The notes: generated by a model from the sequence alone, not told the origin. A stretch of DNA of 37,480 nt from Nonomuraea sp. MG754425 (GCF_021699195.1 NZ_SSXE01000089.1:1-37480), one strand, 5' to 3'. Positions 23,389 through 31,636 are shown, counted from the stretch's first letter. Translations and numbers: made by a program.

Positions 23389-24075
23389 TCAGCGCATTAG
23401 CCGACGTATCACCCAAGCTATGACGAGCAGCGCCGCGATCGCGCCCGCGACGGGCGCCAACCGCTTCACCAGCGGCTGCCCCGCGATCGCCAGCAGGTCG
23501 AGCGCCTCCTCGTCGGGCGAGCGCGAGGTGCGCAGCGTGCCCGCCGGATGCGCGCCCTGCTCGGGCGCCGGCACCGCGCTCAGATGCCGCTCCTCCTCCT
23601 GGACGGCCGCCGCCGGCTCGGCCGCGGGCTCCGAGAGCAGGTCGGCCAGGTTCGCGGCGAACCGCTCGATGAGCTTGCCGCCCACCTCGGCCATCACCCC
23701 CCGCCCGAACTGGGCCGGTCGGCCGGTCACGTTGAACGACGTCTCCACCGTCACCAGAGTGGCCTGCTCGCGCGGCTCCATACGAGCCCTGACCGTGGCC
23801 GAAGCCGTGCCGGAGCCCCTGGCCTCCTTGCCCGACGCCTGGATGGCGAGGGAGTAGGAGTCCTTGTCCACGTCCTCGAACCTGGCCGTGCCCCGGTAGG
23901 TGACCGTGATCGGCCCTACCTTGACCTTCATCCGGCCGGTGAACTCGTCGCCCTCGAAGACGTCGAGCGTCGCGCCGGGCAGGCACGGCGCGACCCGCTC
24001 GACGTCGAGCAACACGGCCCACGCCTGCTCGACCGGGACGGGAACAGTGAACTCGTGCTCGAACCGCATCGCCAT
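23389..24075 (-). CDS. coxG: CoxG-like SRPBCC protein with C-terminal membrane anchor
   Basis: A 228-residue protein. Residues 1-150 are an SRPBCC/CoxG domain (FEHEFTVPVPVEQAWAVLLD, CLPGATLD, GRMKVKVGPITVTYRGTA, GRPAQFGRGVMAEVGGKLI). About 50 residues of charged, low-complexity linker follow, and then a single membrane span (VAGAIAALLVIAWVIRRLMR). In CO-oxidising bacteria CoxG recruits the molybdenum hydroxylase to the membrane and binds menaquinone. The tail here fits that role. ATG 24075 has AAGGAG seven bases upstream. The gene is last in the cox operon, 76 bases after coxM. Confidence 0.87.
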   Translation of the reverse strand: MAMRFEHEFTVPVPVEQAWAVLLDVERVAPCLPGATLDVFEGDEFTGRMKVKVGPITVTYRGTARFEDVDKDSYSLAIQASGKEARGSGTASATVRARMEPREQATLVTVETSFNVTGRPAQFGRGVMAEVGGKLIERFAANLADLLSEPAAEPAAAVQEEERHLSAVPAPEQGAHPAGTLRTSRSPDEEALDLLAIAGQPLVKRLAPVAGAIAALLVIAWVIRRLMR

Positions 24076-24114
24076 CGATCCGCTCCTTCTCCCGATTCCA
24101 GAGACCCTACGCCG

Positions 24115-24146
24115 GGCGGGAGCACCCCGGAAGAGGCGCTCCCGCC
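24115..24146 (-). promoter_or_regulatory. Intercistronic hairpin between coxM and coxG
   Basis: GGCGGGAGC (24115-24123) and GCTCCCGCC (24138-24146) form a perfect 9-bp stem with a 14-base loop just after the coxM stop. All other cox genes overlap, so this hairpin marks the only break in the operon. It may reduce or stabilise coxG expression relative to the enzyme subunits. Confidence 0.5.
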
Positions 24147-24151
24147 ACAGC

Positions 24152-25006
24152 TCAGCCCGCGCCCGCCGCCGCCCGTACCGCCCGGCCGGTCAGCACCTCG
24201 GCCAGGTGCCTGCGGTAGTCCGGCTGGGCGTGCAGGTCGGCCGGCGGCGCGGTGCCGGCCGCCGCCTCCGCGCACGCCCGGCGCACCTGGTCACCCAGCT
24301 CCGCGCCCCGCAGCGCGGCCTCGGCGGCATGCGCGCGCACCGGCGTCGGGCCCATGTTCGTCAGCCCGATCCGGGCCTCGGCGATCGAGCCGTTGGATCG
24401 CCTGACCGCCGCCGCCACGCCGACGATGGCCCACGCCTGCGCCGTCCGGTGGAACTTCTCGTAGTGGAAGCCCCAGCCCGCGCCCAGCTTCGGGATCCGC
24501 ACCCCGGCCAGGATCTCGCCCTGCCGCAGCGACGACTCCAGGTAGTCGACGAAGAAGGCGGCGGCCGGGATCTCCCGCTCGCCCTGCTCGGAGGCGGCCA
24601 CGAACACCGCATCCAGCGCCAGCGCCACGGCGGGCAGGTCACCGGCCGGGTCCGCGTGCGCCAGCGAGCCGCCGAACGTGCCCCGGTGCCGGATCGCCGG
24701 ATCGGCCACCTGCGCCACCGCCAGCGCCACCAGCGGGCAGCCCGCGTTCACCACGGGCGAGCGCATGACCTCGTCGTGCGTGGCCAGCGCGCCGATGTGC
24801 ACGTGGTCGCCGCGCTCGTGCACGCCCTTCAGCTCGGCCAGCCGGCCGATGTCCACCAGCTTCGACGGGTAGGCCAGCCGCAGCCGCAGGAACGGCAGCA
24901 GCGACTGCCCGCCCGCCAGCGCCTTGGCGTCCTCGTCGGAGGCGAGCTCCCGGCACGCCTCGGCCACCGAGCCGGGCCGGACGTAGTCGAACTGCGCGGG
25001 GATCAT
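24152..25006 (-). CDS. coxM: Molybdenum hydroxylase FAD-binding medium subunit (CoxM-like)
   Basis: A 284-residue FAD subunit that passes electrons from the iron-sulfur subunit to the acceptor. The two flavin motifs are AGGQSLLPFLRLRL at residues 31-44 and RGTFGGSLAHADPAGDLPA at about 112-130. The C-terminal CO_deh_flav_C-like part follows (ARIGLTNMGPTPVRAHAAEA). The start ATG 25006 overlaps the coxL stop (ATGA). Length and motif order are normal for CoxM/CutM subunits. Confidence 0.92.
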   Translation of the reverse strand: MIPAQFDYVRPGSVAEACRELASDEDAKALAGGQSLLPFLRLRLAYPSKLVDIGRLAELKGVHERGDHVHIGALATHDEVMRSPVVNAGCPLVALAVAQVADPAIRHRGTFGGSLAHADPAGDLPAVALALDAVFVAASEQGEREIPAAAFFVDYLESSLRQGEILAGVRIPKLGAGWGFHYEKFHRTAQAWAIVGVAAAVRRSNGSIAEARIGLTNMGPTPVRAHAAEAALRGAELGDQVRRACAEAAAGTAPPADLHAQPDYRRHLAEVLTGRAVRAAAGAG

Positions 25007-27351
25007 CCCTGACCTCCTTCCCGCTCCTGAGCGGCCAGAGCCCGCCAGACCCGTTCAGGAGTGCACGGCATCTGGATGTCTCGGACGCCGCGCGGGCGCA
25101 GGGCGTCCACGACCGCGTTCACCACGGCCGGGGTCGAGGCGATCGTGCCCGCCTCGCCCACGCCCTTGACGCCCAGCGGATTGCTGGTCGCCGGGGACTC
25201 GGTCCGGTCGAGCGCGAAGTCCGGCAGGTCCGCGGCCGACGGGAGCAGATAGTCGGCCATCGTGGTGGTCAGCAGGTTGCCGTCGGCGTCGTACACGGCC
25301 TCCTCGAACAACGCCTGCGCGATGCCCTGCGCGATGCCGCCGTGGAGCTGGCCGTCCACGATCAGCGGGTTGATCACCTTGCCGATGTCGTCCACCGCCA
25401 CGTACGAGCGGATCCGCACCATGCCCGTCTCGGTGTCCACCTCCACCGCGCACAGGTGGGTGCCGTGCGGGAAGGAGAAGTTCTCCGGGTCGAACGTGGC
25501 GTCGGAGTCGAGCCGCGCCTCCACCCCGTCGGGCAGGTCGTGCGCCGTGAACGCGGCGTTGGCCAGCTCCTGGATCGTCCGGCGCGACTCGGTGCCGCGC
25601 ACCGTGAACGTCCCGGCCTCGAACTCCAGGTCGTCGGGGGAGCACTCCATCAGGTGCGCGGCCAGCCTGCGGGCCTTGTCCCTGACCTTCTCGCACGCCC
25701 TGACCACCGCGACGCCGCCCACGGCCAGCGAACGCGAGCCGTAGGTGTCCATGCCCTTGGGCACGATCGCCGTGTCGCCGTGCAGCACCGCGACGTCCTC
25801 GAACGGCACGCCGAGCGCGTCGGCCACGATCTGGCTCCACGCCGTCACGTGGCCCTGGCCGTGCGGCGTCGTGCCGGTCGCGACCTCGACCTTGCCGGTG
25901 GCCAGCATGCGCACCGACGCGTGCTCCCAGCCGCCGGCGCCGAAGTTCGCCGCGCCCAGCAACCTGGACGGCGCCAGGCCGCACATCTCGGTGTAGGTGC
26001 TGACGCCGATCCCGAGCTGCACCGGGTCGCCCCGGTCGCGCCGGTCGTTCTGCTCGGCCCGCAGCTTGTCGTAGCCGAACAGCGACAGCGCCCGTTCCGT
26101 GGCCGCCTCGTAGTTGCCCGAGTCGTAGGTCAGGCCCGAGATCGTGGTGAACGGGAACTCGTCGTGCCTGATCCAGTTGCGCCTGCGCACCTCCACCGGA
26201 TCGACGCCGATCTCGGCGGCCAACTCGTCCATCACCCGCTCGATGACGAACGTGGCCTCGGGACGTCCCGCGCCCCGGTAGGCGTCCGTGGGCATCTTCG
26301 TGGTGAACACGCCCGTGCAGGCGAACTCGTACGCGTCCATCTTGTAGATCGCGTTGCACATCTGCGCGCCCAGCGTGGGCACGCCCGGCGTGAGCAGCAT
26401 CAGGTACGCGCCCATGTCGGCCAGCAGGTCCACCCGCAGCGCGCGGATCCGCCCGTCGGCGTCGGCGGCCAGCCGGACGTGCTGGATCTGGTCGCGGCCG
26501 TGATGCACGGTCAGGTTGCCCTCGGAACGCGTCTCCAGCCACTTGACCGGTTTGCCGAGCCGGCGGGCGAGCAGCAGCAGGAGCACCTCCTCCGCGGTGA
26601 CCTGCAGCTTCGAGCCGAACCCGCCGCCAACGTCGGGCGCGATCACCCGGAGCTTGTGCTCCGGGATGCCGGTGACCACGGCCAGCATGACCCGCAGCAC
26701 GTGCGGGATCTGCGTGGCCGACCAGATGGTGAACGCCTCGCCGTCGGTGTCCACCAGCACCGCCCGCGGCTCCATCGCGCTGGGGATCAGCCGCTGCTGC
26801 ACGTACGTGCGGTCGATCACGACGGGCGCGTCCCTGAACGCGGCCTCGACGTCACCCGAGGTGAGCTTCATGCTGAACGCCTTGTTGCCCGCCTCGTGCA
26901 CCTTCGGGCCGTCGTCGGCGAGCGCCTGCCGCATGTCGACCACGGCGGGCAGCGGCTCGTAGTCGACCTCGATGGCCTCCAGCGCGTCGGCCGCGCGGTA
27001 GCGGTCGGTGGCGACCACGCAGGCCACGGCCTCGCCGACGTAGCGCACCTCGGAGACCGCCATCGGCGGGTGCTCGGGGATGACGATGTCCTCGGTGACC
27101 GGCCACGCGCACGGCAGGCTGCCCTGCTCACCGGCGAAGTCCTGGCCGCTGAAGGCCGCCACGACCCCGGGCAGGTCGCGCGCCCCCGACACGTCGATCC
27201 GGGAGATCCTGGCGTGCGCCATCGGGCTGCGCAGGAACATCACGTGCAGCACGCCCGGACGCGACAGGTTGTCGGTCCACTGCGTGCGCCCCGTCAGCAG
27301 CTTGGCGTCCTCCTTGCGCCTGCGCGCTCTGCCGACCTCCTGGACGGTCAT
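25003..27351 (-). CDS. Molybdenum hydroxylase large subunit, form II CoxL-like
   Basis: A 782-residue molybdopterin-binding subunit of the xanthine oxidase family. GGGFGSK at 242-248 lies in the cofactor-binding region. The active-site loop is AYRGAGR at 357-363, the form II signature. True CO dehydrogenases (form I) have AYXCSFR, where the cysteine carries the copper-sulfur bridge; that cysteine is absent here. GVGEAGT near the C-terminus supplies the catalytic glutamate. The enzyme should hydroxylate an aldehyde, heterocycle or other small molecule at the Mo centre; CO is unproven. ATG 27351 overlaps the coxS stop (ATGA) and the stop overlaps coxM. Loading with molybdopterin cytosine dinucleotide would need genes outside the window. 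Confidence 0.93.
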   Translation of the reverse strand: MTVQEVGRARRRKEDAKLLTGRTQWTDNLSRPGVLHVMFLRSPMAHARISRIDVSGARDLPGVVAAFSGQDFAGEQGSLPCAWPVTEDIVIPEHPPMAVSEVRYVGEAVACVVATDRYRAADALEAIEVDYEPLPAVVDMRQALADDGPKVHEAGNKAFSMKLTSGDVEAAFRDAPVVIDRTYVQQRLIPSAMEPRAVLVDTDGEAFTIWSATQIPHVLRVMLAVVTGIPEHKLRVIAPDVGGGFGSKLQVTAEEVLLLLLARRLGKPVKWLETRSEGNLTVHHGRDQIQHVRLAADADGRIRALRVDLLADMGAYLMLLTPGVPTLGAQMCNAIYKMDAYEFACTGVFTTKMPTDAYRGAGRPEATFVIERVMDELAAEIGVDPVEVRRRNWIRHDEFPFTTISGLTYDSGNYEAATERALSLFGYDKLRAEQNDRRDRGDPVQLGIGVSTYTEMCGLAPSRLLGAANFGAGGWEHASVRMLATGKVEVATGTTPHGQGHVTAWSQIVADALGVPFEDVAVLHGDTAIVPKGMDTYGSRSLAVGGVAVVRACEKVRDKARRLAAHLMECSPDDLEFEAGTFTVRGTESRRTIQELANAAFTAHDLPDGVEARLDSDATFDPENFSFPHGTHLCAVEVDTETGMVRIRSYVAVDDIGKVINPLIVDGQLHGGIAQGIAQALFEEAVYDADGNLLTTTMADYLLPSAADLPDFALDRTESPATSNPLGVKGVGEAGTIASTPAVVNAVVDALRPRGVRDIQMPCTPERVWRALAAQEREGGQG

Positions 27352-27839
27352 GGCGTGTTCACCGCCCGCCCCATCTCCTGCGCGCCCCTGCGGACCGCGC
27401 GCACGATGTTGCAGTAGCCGGTGCAGCGGCAGAGGTTGCCCTCCAGGCCCTGCCTGATCGTCTCCTCCGACGGCTCGGGATCGTTCCTGAGCAGGTCGAT
27501 CGCGGCCATGACCATGCCGGGCGTGCAGTAGCCGCACTGCAGCGCGTGCTCTTCGTGGAAGGCCCGCTGCATCGGGTGCATCGAGCCGTTCGTGCCGTTC
27601 GTGCCCAGGCCCTCGATCGTGACGACGTCGCAGCCGTCGGCCTGGACCGCGAGCACCGAGCAGCTCTTGGCGCTCTTGCCGTCGAGCATGACCGTGCAGG
27701 CTCCGCAGTTGCTGGTGTCGCAGCCCACGGGGGTGCCGGTCCTGCCCAGGCGTTCTCGTAGCAGATGGACGAGCAGGAGCCGTGGTTCGACGTCCTCCTC
27801 GTACTTGATCCCATCGACGGTGATGGTGATTCGGGGCAT
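27348..27839 (-). CDS. coxS: Molybdenum hydroxylase 2Fe-2S small subunit (CoxS-like)
   Basis: A 163-residue iron-sulfur subunit with two 2Fe-2S clusters. The plant-type cluster uses Cys40, Cys45, Cys48 and Cys60 (GCDTSNCGACTVML). The second uses Cys102, Cys105, Cys137 and Cys139 (CGYCTPGM, CRCTGY). A short Gly-Thr-Asn repeat (GTNGTNG) near residue 80 is an oddity of this copy. I chose ATG 27839 because GAGGGAGGA lies five bases upstream; the frame extends to 27875 without a good site. It is the first gene of the cox operon and lies directly downstream of the promoter at 27880-27907. Confidence 0.94.
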   Translation of the reverse strand: MPRITITVDGIKYEEDVEPRLLLVHLLRERLGRTGTPVGCDTSNCGACTVMLDGKSAKSCSVLAVQADGCDVVTIEGLGTNGTNGSMHPMQRAFHEEHALQCGYCTPGMVMAAIDLLRNDPEPSEETIRQGLEGNLCRCTGYCNIVRAVRRGAQEMGRAVNTP

Positions 27840-27879
27840 ACGTCCTCCCTCAGGAGCAGGGGGAAAGGCGGACACTCCG

Positions 27880-27907
27880 AACCTACGCCGGGGTATTCCC
27901 CGGTCAA
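27880..27907 (-). promoter_or_regulatory. cox promoter with 16-base palindromic operator in the spacer
   Basis: On the minus strand, TTGACC (27907-27902) and TAGGTT (27885-27880) are separated by 16 bases, a good housekeeping-sigma match. The spacer, together with the end of the -35, holds the perfect palindrome CCGGGGAATACCCCGG (27888-27903). A repressor bound there would block polymerase. The -35 sits four bases beyond the stop of the upstream gene, so cox can be controlled on its own. Confidence 0.65.
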
Positions 27908-27910
27908 GGG

Positions 27911-28114
27911 TTACTTGCCGCGCGCCATCCGCGCGATGATGGCCACCAGCCCGGCGAAGGCCAGTCCCACCACCATCACCGGCACCAGGACCAGCGGATC
28001 CGTGATCGAGCGGGTCACCACCAAGATCCCCAGAACGACGAAGAGCACGCCGCTCAGCAGGGCCATCCAGTCGGTCCTGTGCAGCCGCCGGGGCCGCTCC
28101 ACCTCACGCGGCAC
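27911..28114 (-). CDS. Small two-span membrane protein
   Basis: A 67-residue protein with a basic N-terminus (PREVERPRRLHR) and two hydrophobic spans (about 18-34 and 40-60), ending in RMARGK. I do not recognise a family. It starts at GTG 28114 with GGAGGT five to six bases upstream, overlapping the end of the PspC/LiaF-like gene by 11 bases, so it is translationally tied to that membrane sensor. It may be a small accessory protein of the envelope-stress set. Confidence 0.8.
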   Translation of the reverse strand: MPREVERPRRLHRTDWMALLSGVLFVVLGILVVTRSITDPLVLVPVMVVGLAFAGLVAIIARMARGK

Positions 28115-29693
28115 GCCGCACCTCCATGTCGCCGAAGCCGCCCCTCAGGTTCAGCTTGATCGTGGACAGCTCGCCCTTCGGCTTCACCTCGGGCTCCAGC
28201 ACCTTGCTGGTACGGATGTCCACGCCGCCCCTGAGCGACTGGTCGATCACGATGTCACCGATCTTGTTGCGGGCGTTCACCTCGACCCGTGCCGTGGGAG
28301 GCACGATCACCACCAGCTCCCCGGCCGAGACCGCGGCGTTGATCGTGACGTCCGACCCCGGTGGCAGCTCCAGCTCCGACAGGTCCAGCAGGCCGTCGCC
28401 CAGCCCGACGTCGAAGAGCTGGCTCGCCTCCGTGATCGTGGTCGGTGTCCACTCGGTCGGGCCGATGTTCCTGGGCATGCCGCCGAGCAGCAATCCCATG
28501 CCGACGATCAGCGTGACCGCGGTGCCCGCGGCCACCAGCCCCGCCCCCCGGCCCCACCAGGCGGCCACCAGCAGCCCGGCGCCGATGGTGATGAGCATGG
28601 CGCCGAAGACGATGGTCGGGCTCACTCCGGCGGCCGACCTGGCTTGGACGGCCACGACGATCCCTCCAATGATCAACGAGAGCAGGATGGTGAGGAAGCC
28701 GATGAACGACCTCTGCCGCCGCCGCTTGGGGACCGGACGGCCGTACCGCGCCGGGTCGTACGGGGAGTAGCCGCCTTCCCTCCTGGCCGGGTCGAGCGGC
28801 TGGAAAGGACCGTTCGGGGCGAACGGCTCGTCGTAGCTGCGGTAACCGATCTCCCGCGCCGGAGCGGGCCGCGACTCGCGGATCTCCTCGGCGGGCGACG
28901 ACGGGGTGAGGGTCTCGTGCACCGCCGTGGCGTCGTTCGCCACCTCGTACGCCGGGGCCGGCCGGGCCGATGGGACGGCCGGCGGGGCGTTCGCGGCGGG
29001 CGGCGGCGTGGCGGGGCGCTGCACCGGGATCGTCGGCGACGCCGGCGCGACGTCCGGCTCCGGGAGGCGTACGGGGGCGGCGGGCTCCGGCTCCGCGGCC
29101 CGCATGGGGGCGGCGGCACCCGGGTGCATGGTGGCCCCAGGGTCCGGCTCGGCGGCCCGTACGGGGGCGGGCGGCGCGGCAGCCGTCGGTGCGGGGCTCT
29201 CGTCGGAGGCCGCGTCCCGCTCCCGGTCGCGCCGCCGGCTCAGCCGCTCGGGCATGGAGCGGGCCAGCGCCCGCAGGTCCACCCCGCTGGCGTGCGCGGC
29301 CAGCAGGGAGACGGCCAGGAACACCCCGACCACCAGCGTGCCCGCGTCCAGCCACACCGTCGCCAGGTTGATCGCCAGGCCGAACCCCAGCACCGCCGTC
29401 AGCAGCGCCATCACGGCCTCGGCGTCGAAGTCGCGCCGGGTCCACTGCTCGATGAGCCCCGGCCGCCCGTTCGGCTCCTTCATCAGCAGGTACGCCGCGA
29501 GATAGACGAACAGCCCGATGCCGGAGCCCAGCAGGAGCACGACGAAGCCCGCCCGGAACACCACCGGATCGATGCCGGTGTGCCGCCCGAGGCCCGCGCA
29601 CACTCCCATGAGAAAGCGTCCCTCGCTGCTACGTCGCAGCTCCCGGGGAGGAGCGGCCGGTTGCCTGGGCGGAGCTTCTGTCATGGGTACCAT
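28104..29693 (-). CDS. PspC-domain protein with LiaF-like C-terminus
   Basis: A 529-residue membrane protein. A PspC domain is at about 15-75 (LRRSSEGRFLMGVCAGLGRHTGIDP, then membrane span and LLMKEPNG). Two more spans follow at 95-135, then a long Pro/Ala-rich linker (about 160-310) with repeated AAEPxP units, and further spans at about 345-420. The last 110 residues are a beta-helix-like LiaF/DUF2154-type domain (DLSELELPPGSDVTINAAVS, RGGVDIRTSKV, LRGGFGDMEV). LiaF proteins restrain a partner histidine kinase until cell-wall stress. It diverges from a kinase gene 105 bases away. The start at 29693 has AGG six bases upstream; ATG 29684 is the alternative. Frame upstream of 29693 is antisense to the kinase. 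Confidence 0.88.
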   Translation of the reverse strand: MVPMTEAPPRQPAAPPRELRRSSEGRFLMGVCAGLGRHTGIDPVVFRAGFVVLLLGSGIGLFVYLAAYLLMKEPNGRPGLIEQWTRRDFDAEAVMALLTAVLGFGLAINLATVWLDAGTLVVGVFLAVSLLAAHASGVDLRALARSMPERLSRRRDRERDAASDESPAPTAAAPPAPVRAAEPDPGATMHPGAAAPMRAAEPEPAAPVRLPEPDVAPASPTIPVQRPATPPPAANAPPAVPSARPAPAYEVANDATAVHETLTPSSPAEEIRESRPAPAREIGYRSYDEPFAPNGPFQPLDPARREGGYSPYDPARYGRPVPKRRRQRSFIGFLTILLSLIIGGIVVAVQARSAAGVSPTIVFGAMLITIGAGLLVAAWWGRGAGLVAAGTAVTLIVGMGLLLGGMPRNIGPTEWTPTTITEASQLFDVGLGDGLLDLSELELPPGSDVTINAAVSAGELVVIVPPTARVEVNARNKIGDIVIDQSLRGGVDIRTSKVLEPEVKPKGELSTIKLNLRGGFGDMEVRRAA

Positions 29694-29798
29694 CGTGGAC
29701 CTACGCGTGCGGTACTCGCATCCGGGACACCCCTGAGCCGACCCGGGGGTTGGTCCCTGATGCCCGCATGACCTCCGACATGTGACGATGGCGATGTT
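29694..29798. promoter_or_regulatory. Divergent control region with imperfect dyad
   Basis: 105 bases between the LiaF-like and kinase genes. A dyad at 29724-29757 pairs GGGAC with GTCCC and, inside it, CCCC with GGGG. It is centrally placed and could be the binding site of the neighbouring LuxR-type regulator. No hexamer pair is convincing, and the kinase ATG has no clear ribosome site. Confidence 0.4.
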
Positions 29799-31007
29799 AT
29801 GGCAGACCAGAAGACACTCGCCGAGCAGAGCGGCGACAAGCCTTACCGCCGGATGATGCGCCCCATGGAGGGGCGCCTGCTCGGCGGTGTCGCCCAAGGG
29901 CTGGCGGCACAGCTCAAACTCGACCCTGTCGTCATCCGCCTGATGTTCGTGCTGCTCACCGTCGTCGAGGGCGCCGGCGCGCTGGCGTACGCGGTGTTGT
30001 GGATGGTGTCGCCGCGTGAACCGCACGAAGGGCACCCGCCGCAGCGTGACTGGAGCCAGCTCGCCGCGTTCAGCGCGATCGGCGCGGCCCTGTTCCTGTT
30101 CACCTGGCTGACCGGGGCCAGCCAGGGCGGCATCGGCATGTTGCCGTTCGCCGTGGGCGGGATCGGCGCGCTGATCCTGTGGCAGCAGGCCGACCCCGCA
30201 CGCCGCAGTAGCTGGGTGAGCGGCGCGTCGCGCAGCATCAGGAAGAACCGCGTGCGCACGCTGCTCGGCATCGGCCTGGTCGTGGTCGGCGCGACCGGCT
30301 TCCTGGCCGCTGAGGGCGAGCTGCCCCAGGTCAGGGACAGCCTGCTGTTCACCGTCGTCGTGGTCGGCGGCCTGCTGGTGATCGCCGCGCCCTGGCTGGC
30401 CGGCCTGTGGAAAGAGCTGCAACTGGAGCGCCGCGAGCGCATCAGGCAGGAGGAGCGGGCCGAGGTGGCCGCCATGGTGCACGACTCGGTGCTGCACACC
30501 CTCACCCTGATCCAGCGCGTCGCCCACGACCCGCGCGAGGTCTCCCGCCTGGCCCGCTCGCAGGAGCGCGAGCTGCGCAACTGGCTCTACCAGCCCGCCC
30601 AGGACGCCGACGCCACGGTGGCCGCCGCCGTCCGCAGGATCGCGGCCGAGGAGGAGGACTCCCACGGCGTGCCCATCGAGGTGGTCTGCGTCGGCGACAT
30701 CGACCTCGATCCGCCCGGCAAGCTGGCCGCGACGCTGAAGGCGGCCAGACAGGCGATGGTCAACGCGGCAAAATACTCTGGAAGTCCCTCTATCTCCGTC
30801 TACGCGGAGGTTGAGGGGGAAGAGGTCACGATTTTCGTGAAGGATCGTGGCAAGGGGTTCGACCTCGAGGCGGTGCCGCTCGACAGGATGGGGATCAGGG
30901 AGTCCATCATCGGGAGAATGGAACGTCACGGTGGTACGGCCAGAGTACGTACCGAGCCCGGTGAGGGCACGGAAGTGATGTTGACGATGAAGGTGGAGAA
31001 GGCATGA
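29799..31007 (+). CDS. PspC-domain sensor histidine kinase
   Basis: A 402-residue NarX/LiaS-type sensor kinase. The N-terminal PspC domain (PMEGRLLGGVAQGLAAQLKLDP, about 22-72) is followed by four further membrane spans (about 88-200). The dimerisation helix has the phospho-acceptor His228 in AAMVHDSVLHTLTLIQR, with the HDxxxxxL pattern of the HisKA_3 group. The ATPase domain shows an N box (ARQAMVNAAKYSG, about 325-337), a G1 box (VKDRGKGFD) and a G2 region (GTARVRTEPGEGTEV). Lacking a large outside domain, it probably senses membrane or lipid-cycle stress through the PspC/LiaF pair. The stop overlaps the regulator start (ATGA). Confidence 0.93.
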   Translation: MADQKTLAEQSGDKPYRRMMRPMEGRLLGGVAQGLAAQLKLDPVVIRLMFVLLTVVEGAGALAYAVLWMVSPREPHEGHPPQRDWSQLAAFSAIGAALFLFTWLTGASQGGIGMLPFAVGGIGALILWQQADPARRSSWVSGASRSIRKNRVRTLLGIGLVVVGATGFLAAEGELPQVRDSLLFTVVVVGGLLVIAAPWLAGLWKELQLERRERIRQEERAEVAAMVHDSVLHTLTLIQRVAHDPREVSRLARSQERELRNWLYQPAQDADATVAAAVRRIAAEEEDSHGVPIEVVCVGDIDLDPPGKLAATLKAARQAMVNAAKYSGSPSISVYAEVEGEEVTIFVKDRGKGFDLEAVPLDRMGIRESIIGRMERHGGTARVRTEPGEGTEVMLTMKVEKA

Positions 31008-31636
31008 CGCGCGTACTGATCGTCGATGACCATCGGCTGTTCCGGTCGGGCGTGCGCGCCGAACTGGGCGACTCGATCGAGGTCGTCGGCGAGGCCGAGG
31101 ACGTGGAGACGGCGGTCAAGGCGATCGCCGCGCACCAGCCCGACGTGGTCCTGCTCGACGTGCACATGCCCGGCGGCGGCGGCCAGGAGGTGCTGCGCCG
31201 GGTCCTGGGCTCCGGCTCCCAGGTCCGCTTCCTCGCGCTGTCGGTCTCCGACGCCGCCGAGGACGTCATCGGCGTGATCAGGGGCGGCGCCCGCGGTTAC
31301 GTGACCAAGAACATCAGCGGCAAGGAGCTGACCGACGCCATCAACCGGGTGGCCGAGGGGGACGCGGTCTTCTCGCCCCGGCTGGCGGGGTTCGTGCTGG
31401 ACGCGTTCGCCTCGTCGGAGGCGCCGTCCATCGATCCCGAGCTCGACTCGCTGACGCAGCGGGAGCGGGAGGTGCTGCGGCTGATCGCGCGGGGGTACGC
31501 GTACAAGGAGATCGCCAAGGAGCTGTTCATCTCGGTCAAGACGGTCGAGACGCACGTCTCGTCCGTGCTGCGCAAGCTCCAGCTCTCCAACCGCCACGAG
31601 CTCTCCCGCTGGGCGACCGCGCGCCGCCTCGTGTAG
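31004..31636 (+). CDS. NarL/LuxR-family response regulator
   Basis: A 210-residue response regulator. The receiver domain (1-120) has the acidic pocket Asp8-Asp9, the phosphorylation site Asp52 in VVLLDVHMPG, and a conserved Lys in GYVTKNISGKEL. The C-terminal LuxR-type helix-turn-helix is LTQREREVLRLIARGYAYKE onward (about 145-200) with VETHVSSVLRKL as the recognition helix region. It is co-translated with the kinase and likely controls the divergent LiaF-like gene and its own operon. Downstream wall enzymes such as the L,D-transpeptidase at 31924 may also be targets, which is a guess from position. Confidence 0.95.
   Translation: MTRVLIVDDHRLFRSGVRAELGDSIEVVGEAEDVETAVKAIAAHQPDVVLLDVHMPGGGGQEVLRRVLGSGSQVRFLALSVSDAAEDVIGVIRGGARGYVTKNISGKELTDAINRVAEGDAVFSPRLAGFVLDAFASSEAPSIDPELDSLTQREREVLRLIARGYAYKEIAKELFISVKTVETHVSSVLRKLQLSNRHELSRWATARRLV

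Noticed and set aside
25342..27417. 691-codon open frame on the + strand across coxL
   Set aside because: Shadow of the large subunit gene; composition is His/Arg/Val-rich with no motif.
25003..27839. True aerobic carbon monoxide dehydrogenase
   Set aside because: The large subunit has AYRGAGR and lacks the cysteine that binds copper in form I enzymes, so I name only the family.
29694..30929. N-terminal extension of the PspC/LiaF-like protein up to 30929
   Set aside because: The extra codons are antisense to the histidine kinase and lack a ribosome site; PspC homology begins just after 29693.
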